NCBI RefSeq assembly: GCF_029109325.1
Contig: NZ_JAQKQJ010000021.1
Span: 407,389-471,388 of the forward strand
Direction of reading: 5' to 3'
From: Nodosilinea sp. PGN35
GTDB taxonomy: Bacteria > Cyanobacteriota > Cyanobacteriia > Phormidesmidales > Phormidesmidaceae
DNA: 64,000 nucleotides
In this document: one piece after another, positions 33,142 through 41,348 of the stretch
Layout of the letters: each line of letters starts with the position of its first letter
Position numbering within the stretch: the stretch's first letter is position 1
The notes under the pieces: model-generated
Seen by the model: the letters and a program-made list of their open reading frames with translations, nothing else
Databases searched by the model: none
Told to the model about the DNA's origin: nothing
Made by a program: the position numbers and the translations under genes

Positions 33142-35393
33142 ATCACAGCCTCCGCTGCTAGGGTAAAGTAAAACGTTGTGCCTTGGGTGAGAATAGACTC
33201 AATCCAAATTCTACCGCCGTGCCGCTCTACAACTTTGCGGACAATAGTGAGTCCGGCTCCGGTGCCGCCACCAAATTCATCCCGTCCATGCAAGCGACGG
33301 AAAATTTGAAAGATTTTTTGCTGATGCTCCTGGGGAATGCCAATGCCATTGTCGCGAATGTAAAAGGTGGGGTGTTCTGTACCTTCCCTAGTCAAAAATC
33401 CAATTTCCACCCACTTTTCAGGCTTATCATTGTACTTAATTGCGTTGCTGATTAAGTTGGCAAACAATTCGTTTGTCTGGGCGCGATCGCATCCGATGTT
33501 AGGAAGGGGGCGGGGAATGCGAAACTCCACTTCAATGTGTGGTCGAGCCATGGTGAGAGTAGCAATCACCTGTTGAACCAGTTGATCGAGATTCACTGAC
33601 TGGCACATTAGTTCAGTTCTTCCCAAACGGGAAAAATGCAGCAGCGAATTAATTAAATTTTCCATGCGTTGGGTTAAACGCACCAGGGTTTCTAGCTTAG
33701 AAACGCCATCAGTCGTCAATGTCTCTGCATAATCTTCCATCAAAAAATTGGCATAGTTATGAATGCCTCGCAAGGGCTCCTTTAGATCGTGGGAGGCGAT
33801 ATAGGCGAAGGAATCTAGTTCTTCGTTGCTCCGCTTTAACTCGTAGTTCATGGCGGCAAGATCTTCTGCCTGGCGCAGCACAATGCCGACAATTAAACTC
33901 CGCAATTCGACGACTGCCTCTAGTTCGCAGGGCTTCCAGGGCAACGCACAGCCCTGCACCGTCTCCCGCCACAGCTGAAAAGATTTACGCGGTGACATCC
34001 GCAAACCGCCGTCATCCAAAACTTCTACAGGTTTGTTAGGATTGCCACCCCAGTTCACGGTTTGAAGCACCTCTGGGCGAAACCAGAGAATGTAGTTGTG
34101 GTGAATGCGCGAAATTTCTAGCGCTAACACCCCACTGGCGATCGCCTTAAACGACTCAGCCGCAGGGTACTGTTTGGGGAGCGATCGCGTTTCAAATATG
34201 CTTTGATCTAAGCGAGACTTGATCCAATCTAGCAGGATATCTATCTCTGCCTCAGTCGGGGTATCACCAACATAAACGCGCCGATCGCCACTACACACGA
34301 CAGCACCCGTTGCATTGACCAGATGCAGTAATTGAGTGTTTAGCTGCTCGACACCATCCAGGAAATAATTCGATTGAGACAGCGTTTCAACTACTTGAGT
34401 TTGCAGTGACTTTAGCTGCCGTTTGTATTCACCATCTTCACTACTTTCTTTGTTAGCCAATTCTGCCGACATCACCTGTCCGATAAATTCGCATACCGTG
34501 CGAATGTGGTAAGGCATGTACTTGGGGGATGAATGGTGGCAGGCAATCAATCCCCACAGCTTTTGATCCTGCATTAGCGAAACGGACATTGAAGCTGTCA
34601 CACCCATATTGTGCAGATACTCCAAATGCAGGGGAGACACACTGCGTAGGACTGCCAAACTCAAATCGAGGGGGCGATCGGTGAGCGGATTGTAATCTGG
34701 AATTAAGGCAACAGGCTGATAGTAAGCATCTGGGATCAGTCGCAGCCAGTTGAGGGTGTATAGCTGGCGGGCTTGCTTAGGAATGTCGGAGGGTGGATAG
34801 CGTAACCCCAAATAGGGGGTTTCTTGATCGGTATCCTCTGCAATGACAGTGCCCGCTCCCTCAGTATCGAATTGGTAAACCATGACCCGTTCGAAACCCG
34901 TGATGCGACGGATTTCCTTTACTACAACCTGGCACAGATCCAGTAAGGTGGGTGCTTTTTGAATGCGGGTGATGGGTTCTTTGACCTGGTAGTAGAAATC
35001 AAAAAAATTTGGGCTTCCTGAATTGGCCCTGGGTTCTAGTTCTAGCATCACCACGCCATCCCAGCGATGCACAATCCCGTCAAACTCAATTGCCCGATCG
35101 GGGCAGGCGATCGATAGGTTTAGAGGGTTTACACTCTCAAAGTCTTCGGTCAGGCACTGCTGAATTTGCTGAGTTTGTGGCTCATTTAGCAGGTCTGATA
35201 GGGGTGTACCCAACAGTGCCTCTGGTGGGCGACCCATTAGCTCCTGAGTATTGTTGCTTACCTGAATGATGTTGAGATCAGGAGCGTGCAAAACCAGTAG
35301 TACACCGTGCGGCTGAATTTGCCCTGGAATATGAATCGGTTCGCGATCGCAGTTCGTTAAATCAACACTGACTCGATCAGTCATTTCAGCCAT
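33138..35393 (-). CDS. cphB: Biliverdin-type phytochrome histidine kinase (CphB-like)
   Basis: 751 residues from the ATG at 35393, which has a strong GAGGAGG 9 bases upstream; the longer frame to 35474 is not used. PAS-GAF-PHY-HisKA-HATPase order. Cys15 in LTNCDREPIHIPGQIQPHG is the bacteriophytochrome biliverdin-attachment Cys. In the GAF the Cph1-type Cys is Leu255 (SVSPLHLEYLHNMGV), as in CphB. YPPSDIPKQAR is the PxSDIP motif, and PRKSFQLWRE in the PHY tongue is intact. The kinase has IASHDLKEPLRGI and NLISNAIKYND. It should sense red/far-red light with biliverdin and phosphorylate the overlapping Rcp-like regulator. Confidence 0.93.
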   Translation of the reverse strand: MAEMTDRVSVDLTNCDREPIHIPGQIQPHGVLLVLHAPDLNIIQVSNNTQELMGRPPEALLGTPLSDLLNEPQTQQIQQCLTEDFESVNPLNLSIACPDRAIEFDGIVHRWDGVVMLELEPRANSGSPNFFDFYYQVKEPITRIQKAPTLLDLCQVVVKEIRRITGFERVMVYQFDTEGAGTVIAEDTDQETPYLGLRYPPSDIPKQARQLYTLNWLRLIPDAYYQPVALIPDYNPLTDRPLDLSLAVLRSVSPLHLEYLHNMGVTASMSVSLMQDQKLWGLIACHHSSPKYMPYHIRTVCEFIGQVMSAELANKESSEDGEYKRQLKSLQTQVVETLSQSNYFLDGVEQLNTQLLHLVNATGAVVCSGDRRVYVGDTPTEAEIDILLDWIKSRLDQSIFETRSLPKQYPAAESFKAIASGVLALEISRIHHNYILWFRPEVLQTVNWGGNPNKPVEVLDDGGLRMSPRKSFQLWRETVQGCALPWKPCELEAVVELRSLIVGIVLRQAEDLAAMNYELKRSNEELDSFAYIASHDLKEPLRGIHNYANFLMEDYAETLTTDGVSKLETLVRLTQRMENLINSLLHFSRLGRTELMCQSVNLDQLVQQVIATLTMARPHIEVEFRIPRPLPNIGCDRAQTNELFANLISNAIKYNDKPEKWVEIGFLTREGTEHPTFYIRDNGIGIPQEHQQKIFQIFRRLHGRDEFGGGTGAGLTIVRKVVERHGGRIWIESILTQGTTFYFTLAAEAVI

Positions 35394-35402
35394 GCTTTTG
35401 CG

Positions 35403-35409
35403 CCTCCTC
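35403..35409 (-). promoter_or_regulatory. Shine-Dalgarno site of the phytochrome gene
   Basis: GAGGAGG on the minus strand, 9 bases before the ATG at 35393. It decides the start in favour of Met-Ala-Glu-Met-Thr over the in-frame Met 27 codons upstream. Confidence 0.8.
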
Positions 35410-35889
35410 AAGTCTGGTCTGGCTGCTGAAAAACAAGCACGCTTGTCAAACCGATCAAGTATCGAAAACCACAAATCAAAGGGCTAACGCCTGATTGTTC
35501 AAGAGCAGCTGCCTGTTTTAGCGTGACTACGCTCCCTGGAACAGGACGAGCGTTGATTCACAAAACATAGATAATTACCTCTATCTTCAGACGTAATTTT
35601 ACAAGCAGGTGGGCTGAAAAAACAGCCAGGATTCTGGCTTGCTTCGCCTGTGGGTTATTGTTTCCTCAGAGTAAATTGGGGAATTAGCGGCCCTTTTTCC
35701 CCCAAGGGCTCAAATGGCCATCGCGTCTAGATTGCAGCGAGGGACTGGTTGCGGATACTCGCGTACCCCATCGCGCCGTATGCGCCGCTTGGGTATGAGT
35801 GGGCTGACCGCTGAGGTTCCCGAGTTTGATCGTGCGATCGCAATCTGCGGCCCGTCTGGTCTTTAAGGTGGCCTCAGCGAGACTAATTT
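35410..35889. other. Long divergent intergenic region
   Basis: No gene seen. It lies between the divergent phytochrome operon and the YdcF-like gene and should hold both promoters. It includes a GTAAAATTACGTCTGAAGAT stretch on the minus strand, AT-rich relative to its surroundings, but no assignable promoter motif. Confidence 0.4.
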
Positions 35890-35992
35890 CTGGCCCGGTT
35901 TGACCATTTAAGCGAAGTCAAACCCAGCGCAACTGCGATCGCAACCGTCCTGGTCTAACAGTGGATACAGGTCTGGTTATTACCTTTACAAG
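35890..35992 (+). repeat. Upstream-region repeat, copy 1
   Basis: About 100 bp (CCCGGTTTGACC...AGCGCAACTGCGATCGCAA...CAGGTCTGGTTATT.CCTTTA) immediately before the YdcF-like start. It is clearly homologous to 37558-37664, upstream of the second surface-protein gene. Probably a duplicated promoter or leader. Confidence 0.7.
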
Positions 35993-36604
35993 GTGTCTTG
36001 CATGTTTGTACCCAGCATTCCTCGAGGGTTGAGACGACCGCCGCTGGGGCAGCGTCGTCAACGGTTTTGTTGGTACCTGTTGGCCAGCAGCCTCTGTCTG
36101 CTGTTGCTCTACGGCCCGCTTAATCTAGCCATTGCTCACCTACTTTGGCCCCAGCCCGACGGCATTTTAGTGCTCGGCGGGCAACCCCACCGCGAAGCCG
36201 TCGCCGCTCGCCTGGCCCGCAGCCAGACCGATTTGCATGTCTGGTCATCTTCGGGGCTGGGGCCAGAGCAGGCGTACCCCATTTTTGATGCCCTGGGTGT
36301 TGGCCGCGAGCGCATTACCCTCGACTACCAGGCGGTCGATACCGTCACCAACTTCACCACCCTGGTGAAAACCTTCAACCAATACAGGGTGCATCACCTC
36401 TACCTGGTTACCTCTGACTACCACATGCCGCGCGCTCGGGCGATCGCCACCGTCATCCTGGGCAGCCACCGCATCGCCTTCACCCCGGTTGCCGCCGCCT
36501 CCAGCCGACCTGCCGAGTCCCCCTTCCGCGTTGGTCGCGACATGGTGCGCTCCTGGATCTGGCTCGCCACCGGCTGGAGCGGTGCAGCCGCCCACAATGT
36601 TTAG
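35993..36604 (+). CDS. YdcF-like (DUF218) membrane-anchored protein
   Basis: 203 residues with one N-terminal membrane helix (WYLLASSLCLLLLYGPLNLAI), then the DUF218 fold: DGILVLGGQPHREAVAARLARSQ, LHVWSSSGLGP, ITLDYQAVDTVTNFTTLV and HHLYLVTSDYHMPRARAIATVIL. The conserved Gly-Gly, Asp, Thr-x-x-Asn and YHMPRA motifs are all present. The family includes SanA/ElyC-type proteins linked to envelope polysaccharide and lipid-carrier metabolism; the reaction is not established. The stop TAG lies on the left edge of a family C repeat element. Confidence 0.88.
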   Translation: MSCMFVPSIPRGLRRPPLGQRRQRFCWYLLASSLCLLLLYGPLNLAIAHLLWPQPDGILVLGGQPHREAVAARLARSQTDLHVWSSSGLGPEQAYPIFDALGVGRERITLDYQAVDTVTNFTTLVKTFNQYRVHHLYLVTSDYHMPRARAIATVILGSHRIAFTPVAAASSRPAESPFRVGRDMVRSWIWLATGWSGAAAHNV

Positions 36605-36709
36605 GAGATTTCTGAAAAAGAAGATCCCTGCTCTATCCAGCGGCTACAACCACCGTAGGGTGGGCACTGCCCACCACTAGGGAGAAAGTTTTCCAGAAGT
36701 TGCCTTAGC
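36601..36709 (+). mobile_element. MITE-like element, family C, copy 2
   Basis: Inverted copy of 14582-14682: starts TTAGGAGATTTCTG, contains GATCCCTGCTCTATCCAGCG and a GTAGGGTGGGCACTGCCCACC palindrome, and ends TTTTCCAGAAGTTGCCTTA. Its first bases contribute the stop codon of the YdcF-like gene. Confidence 0.72.
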
Positions 36710-36822
36710 GGACTCTAGGAAACCATCCGACCGTTTGCCCCCACCCCTGCCCCTCTCCCTGGGGAGAGGGGGTCTGAATCCGGCTCCCCTCTTATCTCTA
36801 TTGTCGTTACCCCGTAAGCATC

Positions 36823-37530
36823 ATGTCTCTCTCCGTTGGCACCATCGACACCTACTCCACCGAGCTTGACCAGGTTCAGTACAGCAATTTGGGCACCCAG
36901 GACAGCAACGCCCTGGCTCTGTCAGGCAGCAACCTCTGGCTGGTGGATACCAGCAGCTTCGACGATCAAAACACCGACAACTTGGGTCTAGAGGGCTTCA
37001 CCAGTCTCTACAGCGAGGGCGACGGCTACCTGGCCCCCATGGCCAGCACCGATATGGCCTCTACCACCGGGGGCATCACCATGTACAGCAGCGACCCCAA
37101 CGCCGACGGCATTCTCTACACGGGCGACTCTTCCCTACAGACCAGCGATAGTGTTTCCCTGCTAGAGGTCGAGGGACAAACCCAAGGCGGCGGCTCTCAG
37201 AGCTCCAGCGGCAGCGGCCTCAGCTCCAGCACCCCAGATGAATTCACCCTGACAACGTCAGATCCCATCACCGACGCCACCACCTCCGCCGGTTCCCTGG
37301 CTCTGCCGGAAAGCGGCGCATCGATCGGCAGCAGCGACCTGACAGGCGGTGGCACCTCCACTCAACCTATCTTTGAAACGACCGGTGGTTCCAGCAGCGA
37401 TCTCACTCCAGCCGCCGACATCAAAGACGCGCCCTTTGAACTGCACAGCGCCCTAGGCCTGCTGGCGATCGCGGCCATTGTCGTCCTGCGCCGCAGGCAG
37501 GGGAGGCGGCCAATCGCAGTTTTGCATTAA
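36823..37530 (+). CDS. Surface protein with exosortase-like C-terminal anchor
   Basis: 235 residues, Ser/Thr/Gly/Asp-rich. The C-terminus is DAPFELHSALGLLAIAAIVVLRRRQGRR: a short motif (P-F-E-x-H-S), a ~15-residue hydrophobic helix and an Arg cluster, the layout of PEP-CTERM-like sorting signals. The N-terminus (MSLSVGTIDTYSTELDQVQYSNLGTQ) is hydrophilic, with no visible Sec or Tat signal, which is odd for an exosortase substrate. The N-terminal ~65 and C-terminal ~30 residues are paralogous to the next protein (SLSVG.I, SNLGTQ, SNLWLVDTS), while the centre is a low-complexity Ser-rich linker. The ligand or structural role is unknown. Confidence 0.8.
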   Translation: MSLSVGTIDTYSTELDQVQYSNLGTQDSNALALSGSNLWLVDTSSFDDQNTDNLGLEGFTSLYSEGDGYLAPMASTDMASTTGGITMYSSDPNADGILYTGDSSLQTSDSVSLLEVEGQTQGGGSQSSSGSGLSSSTPDEFTLTTSDPITDATTSAGSLALPESGASIGSSDLTGGGTSTQPIFETTGGSSSDLTPAADIKDAPFELHSALGLLAIAAIVVLRRRQGRRPIAVLH

Positions 37531-37557
37531 CTCAAACTCAAACGGGGCGACGCTTTA

Positions 37558-37664
37558 TGACCCGGTTTGACCGTTTGAGCTAAGTCAACCCCAGCGCAAC
37601 TGCGATCGCAATCACCCCTACCCGATAGTAAAAACAGGTTTGGTTGTTGCCTTTATGGCATGCC
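37558..37664 (+). repeat. Upstream-region repeat, copy 2
   Basis: CCCGGTTTGACCGTTTGAGC...AGCGCAACTGCGATCGCAATC...CAGGTTTGGTTGTTGCCTTTATGGCAT, matching 35890-35992 over its whole length with scattered changes. Confidence 0.7.
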
Positions 37665-37790
37665 TATATGACTGCACTCAGCGTCTTCCATCACATCACC
37701 CTCAACGCCCAGGCGGCAGCGCTAGCCTGCGCTATATCTAACGACCTGCCCTAGTTCGGCCAGCCTACTTCCACCCCCCCTTTCTCCACC

Positions 37791-38582
37791 ATGTCTTTAT
37801 CCGTTGGCCCAATTCAAAGCTACGTCCCCGGCTCCACCTGGTTTGATTTAGCCAAATACTCCAGCCTGGGCACCCAGGAGCGGGTGTCTCTCAACCTATC
37901 TGAGAGCAATCTCTGGCTGATCGACAGCAGCGATCTCTACCTGCCCTACAATTATGCGCCGCGCATTGCCTTCATCAACGAAGGGGCTGGCTATCAGTCC
38001 CCGATTTCGATGACGGCTAACGGAGCTACCAGTGGCGCAGTCACCGTGTTTAGCAACCTGTCAGGCAGTAACAGCATTTTGCCCAGCGCCAATGCGCCCC
38101 TGCGGATTGGGGACTGGGTGCAGGTGTCTGAAGTTTTGGCGGGCACCCAGCTCAACTTTTCGGTCAAGCCCAACGGGGTGGTCAACGCCAACGCCACTTC
38201 TCTCAGCACCGACTACCGTCTCAACCCCACTAGCGCCTACAACCCCAATAGCCCCATTTTCTGGGCGGCCTACGCCGACCCTAAGGCTACTAAGCCGCTG
38301 CTGCTGCTGGCCTACGAAGACATCGTTGGTCGCGGCAGTGACAACGACTTTAACGACGGCATCCTCGCCGTCGATGTCGGGGAAGAAAACTTCTGGGCTA
38401 TTTTTACCAGGGCCAACCTAGGCCAGGACGCCACCATCAATCTCAAAGACGCCCAGCCCGTACCGTTGGAAATGCACAGTGCCCTGGGACTGCTCGTCAT
38501 CGGTGCGATCGCCCTGATGCGACGCGGTAGCTGGTGGAAACAAACCCTATTCCCCATCGGCACCCAAACTCCCAATTCCTAA
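37791..38582 (+). CDS. Surface protein with DUF4114-like segment and exosortase-like anchor
   Basis: 263 residues. Begins MSLSVGPIQSYVPGSTWFDLAKYSSLGTQ, paralogous to the preceding protein. KPLLLLAYEDIVGRGSDNDFNDGILAVDVG resembles the metal-binding-looking 'ED...SDxDFND' core of DUF4114. The C-terminus has PVPLEMHSALGLLVIGAIALMRRGSWWKQ: the same H-S-A-L-G-L-L motif, helix and Arg pair, followed by 15 extra polar residues. No N-terminal signal peptide is visible. Probably a calcium-influenced surface or matrix protein anchored by the exosortase at 27594; that link is inferred from motif layout and proximity. Confidence 0.8.
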   Translation: MSLSVGPIQSYVPGSTWFDLAKYSSLGTQERVSLNLSESNLWLIDSSDLYLPYNYAPRIAFINEGAGYQSPISMTANGATSGAVTVFSNLSGSNSILPSANAPLRIGDWVQVSEVLAGTQLNFSVKPNGVVNANATSLSTDYRLNPTSAYNPNSPIFWAAYADPKATKPLLLLAYEDIVGRGSDNDFNDGILAVDVGEENFWAIFTRANLGQDATINLKDAQPVPLEMHSALGLLVIGAIALMRRGSWWKQTLFPIGTQTPNS

Positions 38583-38608
38583 TTGCCGACGAACTGGCCT
38601 CTTCCAGA

Positions 38609-38746
38609 CTAGTACTTGACCAAGCTGATTTTGACAGGGGCCAACTGTTCTGGGTGCAGGGTATACGGCCTACGGCTCGCCTTGACCTTGAAACCGTGAA
38701 CCGTATACCCCACTGACCCATCATCTTTAGCTTGGCAGTCTACTAG
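38609..38746. mobile_element. MITE-like element, family B, copy 3 (diverged)
   Basis: 138 bp; ends CTAGTACTTGACCAAGCT and CTAGTAGACTGCCAAGCT read inward, interior with GGTATACGG / CCGTATACC arms. More diverged than the other three copies. It lies between the surface-protein gene and the glycosyltransferase-EAL-receiver gene. Confidence 0.72.
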
Positions 38747-38785
38747 GCCCTGGCTGTCCCTACTCCTTATCTAGCGGTACTCACC

Positions 38786-41305
38786 ATGCTTAAGTTTTTC
38801 CGCCGTCGCCCTTCTGCAGCTTCTCCAGACCCTGGCACGCGCCCCATTCGGCTGTCAATTGTTACCCAATTCTTCCCCCCCGACTTTGCCGCCACCGGGC
38901 AATATATGGATGAGTTGGCCACCCACCTGGGGCAGCAGGGCTTCGAGGTGCAGGTCTTCACCGGGCAGCCCAGCTACGCCTTTGACGTGGCCGCAGCCCC
39001 CGCCGCAGAGCAAAGGGGCGCTGTCCACATCACTCGGTCGAATTTTTTGCGCAACCGCTCTCGCCAAATGACGGGGCGCACCCTCAGCAGTCTGGCCTTC
39101 TGTGCGCACACCGCCTGGCATTTGCTGCGATCGCCCCATCGGGGCGACATCACCCTGTTTGTCAGCGAGCCGCCCTACGTGCAGGTGGTGGGCTGGCTGT
39201 TTAGCCTGCTCTTTGGTGCCCCCTACGCGGCTCTGGTCTATGACCTGTACCCGGATGTGGTGACGGGGCTGGGGATGCTGCCCGCCCACCACCCCATCGT
39301 GCGCCTGTGGGATGCAGTGAACCGTCGGGTGTGGCAGCGGGCCGAGGCGGTGATTGTGCCCTGCGAAACGATGAAAGCCCGCATTGTGGCTAAGCACCCG
39401 CACCTGGGCGATCGCATCACCGTAATTCACAACTGGTCAGACCCCGACTGGGTCAAACCCCTGGCCAAGGCCGACAACGCCTTTGCCCAGGCCCAGGGGC
39501 TAACGGAAACTTTCACCGTGCTCTACTCCGGCAACATGGGCCGCTGCCACGACATGGAGACAATCATCGGGGCGGCCCAGGATTTGCGGCATGACCCCGT
39601 TCAGTTTTTGTTTGTGGGCGGTGGCCCCAAGCGCGATGGCACCCAGCAGCGGGTGGCCGAGCTGGGCCTGACCAACTGTCGCTTTTTGCCCTACCAGGAC
39701 AAAGCCCTGCTGCCCCAGTCGCTGACCGCCTGTGACCTGCACCTGGTCAGCATTGACACCGCCATGGAAGGGCTGGTGGCCCCCAGCAAATTTTACTCGG
39801 CGCTGTCGTCGGGCCGACCGGTGGCAATTATCTGTGAACCGCATTCCTACCTGCGGGGGCTGGTGTCCCAGTCCCACTGCGGGGCAGCCTTTAACAATGG
39901 CGACAGTCAGGGGTTGGCCAGCTTCATTCGCTACCTGATGAAAGACCGCGAAGTCACCCAACAGCTGGGGCTGTCGGGCCATCGCTACATTCGCGAGCAC
40001 TTTACCGTGGCCGCCATCAGCCGCCAGTATTACCGGCTGATGCAGCGGGCGGTGGTGAAAAATGCTGACCTCTACGGTGCGATCGCCCACAGCGAGTTTG
40101 AAATCTACTATCAACCAATAGTGAACCTGGGCAATGGCCGCATTGACACCCTCGAAGCCCTGGTGCGATGGCACCATCCCCAGCGGGGGCTGCTGCAACC
40201 CGAAGACTTTCTCTCCGCCGCCGAAGATACGGCCCTGATCATTCCGCTCGGGTGGTGGGTGCTCGATCAGGTCTGCCAGCAACTGGCCGCCTGGCGGCAG
40301 CAGTTTCCTGAGCGGAACTGCCGCGCCAGCATCAATCTCTCGACTCAACAGTTTCTGCACCCAGACCTTTTTGCCCGGCTTGATCAGGCGCTGGCTACCC
40401 ACCAACTCCAGGGCGAACACCTGATGCTAGAACTCAAAGACGACACCGTAATGGTGGATACGGCAGCCACCATCGGCCTATTTATGCAGCTCCAGGGGCG
40501 GGGTATTCAGATCTGCATTGATGGTATTGGCACCCGCTATGCCTCGCTCAGCTTTTTGCACCGCTTTCCGGTCAGCAGCCTCAAAATTGATGCCCGCACC
40601 ATCAACCGCCTCGACATCGACACCAGACTGGCGGAGTGGCTCAAAAGCTTAATTGTAATGACCCACGATCTGGGCATTGACCTGGTGGCCACAGGCATTG
40701 AAACAGCCTTTCAGCATCGGCGCACCCGCGAAATGGGCATGACCTACGGCCAGGGCTACGGCTTTGCCAAACCAGCACCCACCGCTGTAATCACTCGTCT
40801 ACTGGCCCACAGCAACCCCTTTTCTTTCCTGCTCGAACCTCTACCCCTCCCCTGTGCTATGACCCACGCCGAAGACGCTCCCCTAGTGCTGATAGTAGAT
40901 GACGATCGCTCCCTCCGCAGACTGTTGACCATGGCGGTCACCCAGGCCGGTTACCGCACCATTGAGGCTGCTAACGGAATAGAAGCTCTAGAACTTTACC
41001 AGCAGCACCATCCCGATTTGGTTTTACTAGATGCCATGATGCCGGCAGTGAACGGCTTTACCTGCTGCCGTCAGCTCCGCACGCTACAGGCGGCTGAGGC
41101 CCACGGCCCCTCTGACCCATCTGCCCTCCCTGTGCTAACCCAGCAGAGACAACCCTTCCCTATTTTGATGATTACCGCTCTAGACGATGAGAACTCGGTG
41201 GAACAGGCCTTTGCCGCTGGGGCCACCGACTACCTGACTAAGCCCATCAACTGGTCAATTCTTAAACAACGGCTTAGGCAAATACTCAACGTCAATAACG
41301 GTTAG
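38786..41305 (+). CDS. Glycosyltransferase-EAL-receiver fusion
   Basis: 839 codons in one uninterrupted frame. Residues ~22-415 are a WcaI-like GT4 (LSIVTQFFPPDFAATGQYMDELA; FTVLYSGNMGRCHDMETII; DTAMEGLVAPSKFYSALSSGRPV). Residues ~430-670 are an EAL domain. Its EAL triad (Glu457), the Arg of EALVRW, the Asn of INLS, LKID and QGY are kept, but DDFGTG is D579-G580-IGTR, the catalytic Glu of AEGVET is Thr (ATGIET), and the loop-6 Glu is Asp. It therefore probably binds rather than cuts c-di-GMP. Residues ~690-838 are a receiver with Asp749 (LVLLDAMMPAVNG) and Lys in DYLTKPIN, carrying a ~25-residue insert. Sugar transfer may be gated by both signals. Confidence 0.93.
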   Translation: MLKFFRRRPSAASPDPGTRPIRLSIVTQFFPPDFAATGQYMDELATHLGQQGFEVQVFTGQPSYAFDVAAAPAAEQRGAVHITRSNFLRNRSRQMTGRTLSSLAFCAHTAWHLLRSPHRGDITLFVSEPPYVQVVGWLFSLLFGAPYAALVYDLYPDVVTGLGMLPAHHPIVRLWDAVNRRVWQRAEAVIVPCETMKARIVAKHPHLGDRITVIHNWSDPDWVKPLAKADNAFAQAQGLTETFTVLYSGNMGRCHDMETIIGAAQDLRHDPVQFLFVGGGPKRDGTQQRVAELGLTNCRFLPYQDKALLPQSLTACDLHLVSIDTAMEGLVAPSKFYSALSSGRPVAIICEPHSYLRGLVSQSHCGAAFNNGDSQGLASFIRYLMKDREVTQQLGLSGHRYIREHFTVAAISRQYYRLMQRAVVKNADLYGAIAHSEFEIYYQPIVNLGNGRIDTLEALVRWHHPQRGLLQPEDFLSAAEDTALIIPLGWWVLDQVCQQLAAWRQQFPERNCRASINLSTQQFLHPDLFARLDQALATHQLQGEHLMLELKDDTVMVDTAATIGLFMQLQGRGIQICIDGIGTRYASLSFLHRFPVSSLKIDARTINRLDIDTRLAEWLKSLIVMTHDLGIDLVATGIETAFQHRRTREMGMTYGQGYGFAKPAPTAVITRLLAHSNPFSFLLEPLPLPCAMTHAEDAPLVLIVDDDRSLRRLLTMAVTQAGYRTIEAANGIEALELYQQHHPDLVLLDAMMPAVNGFTCCRQLRTLQAAEAHGPSDPSALPVLTQQRQPFPILMITALDDENSVEQAFAAGATDYLTKPINWSILKQRLRQILNVNNG

Positions 41306-41348
41306 GCGATCTTCAAAGACTACGCTGGCGAAAATACTGCCGCGACTT

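Noticed and set aside
33138..35393. Cph1-type phytochrome with phycocyanobilin-binding GAF Cys
   Set aside because: The position is Leu255; the N-terminal Cys15 indicates the biliverdin type.
38786..41305. Separate genes for the glycosyltransferase, EAL and receiver parts
   Set aside because: The frame is continuous with short linkers. An internal ATG before the receiver (~40859) could give a short second product, but there is no stop before it.
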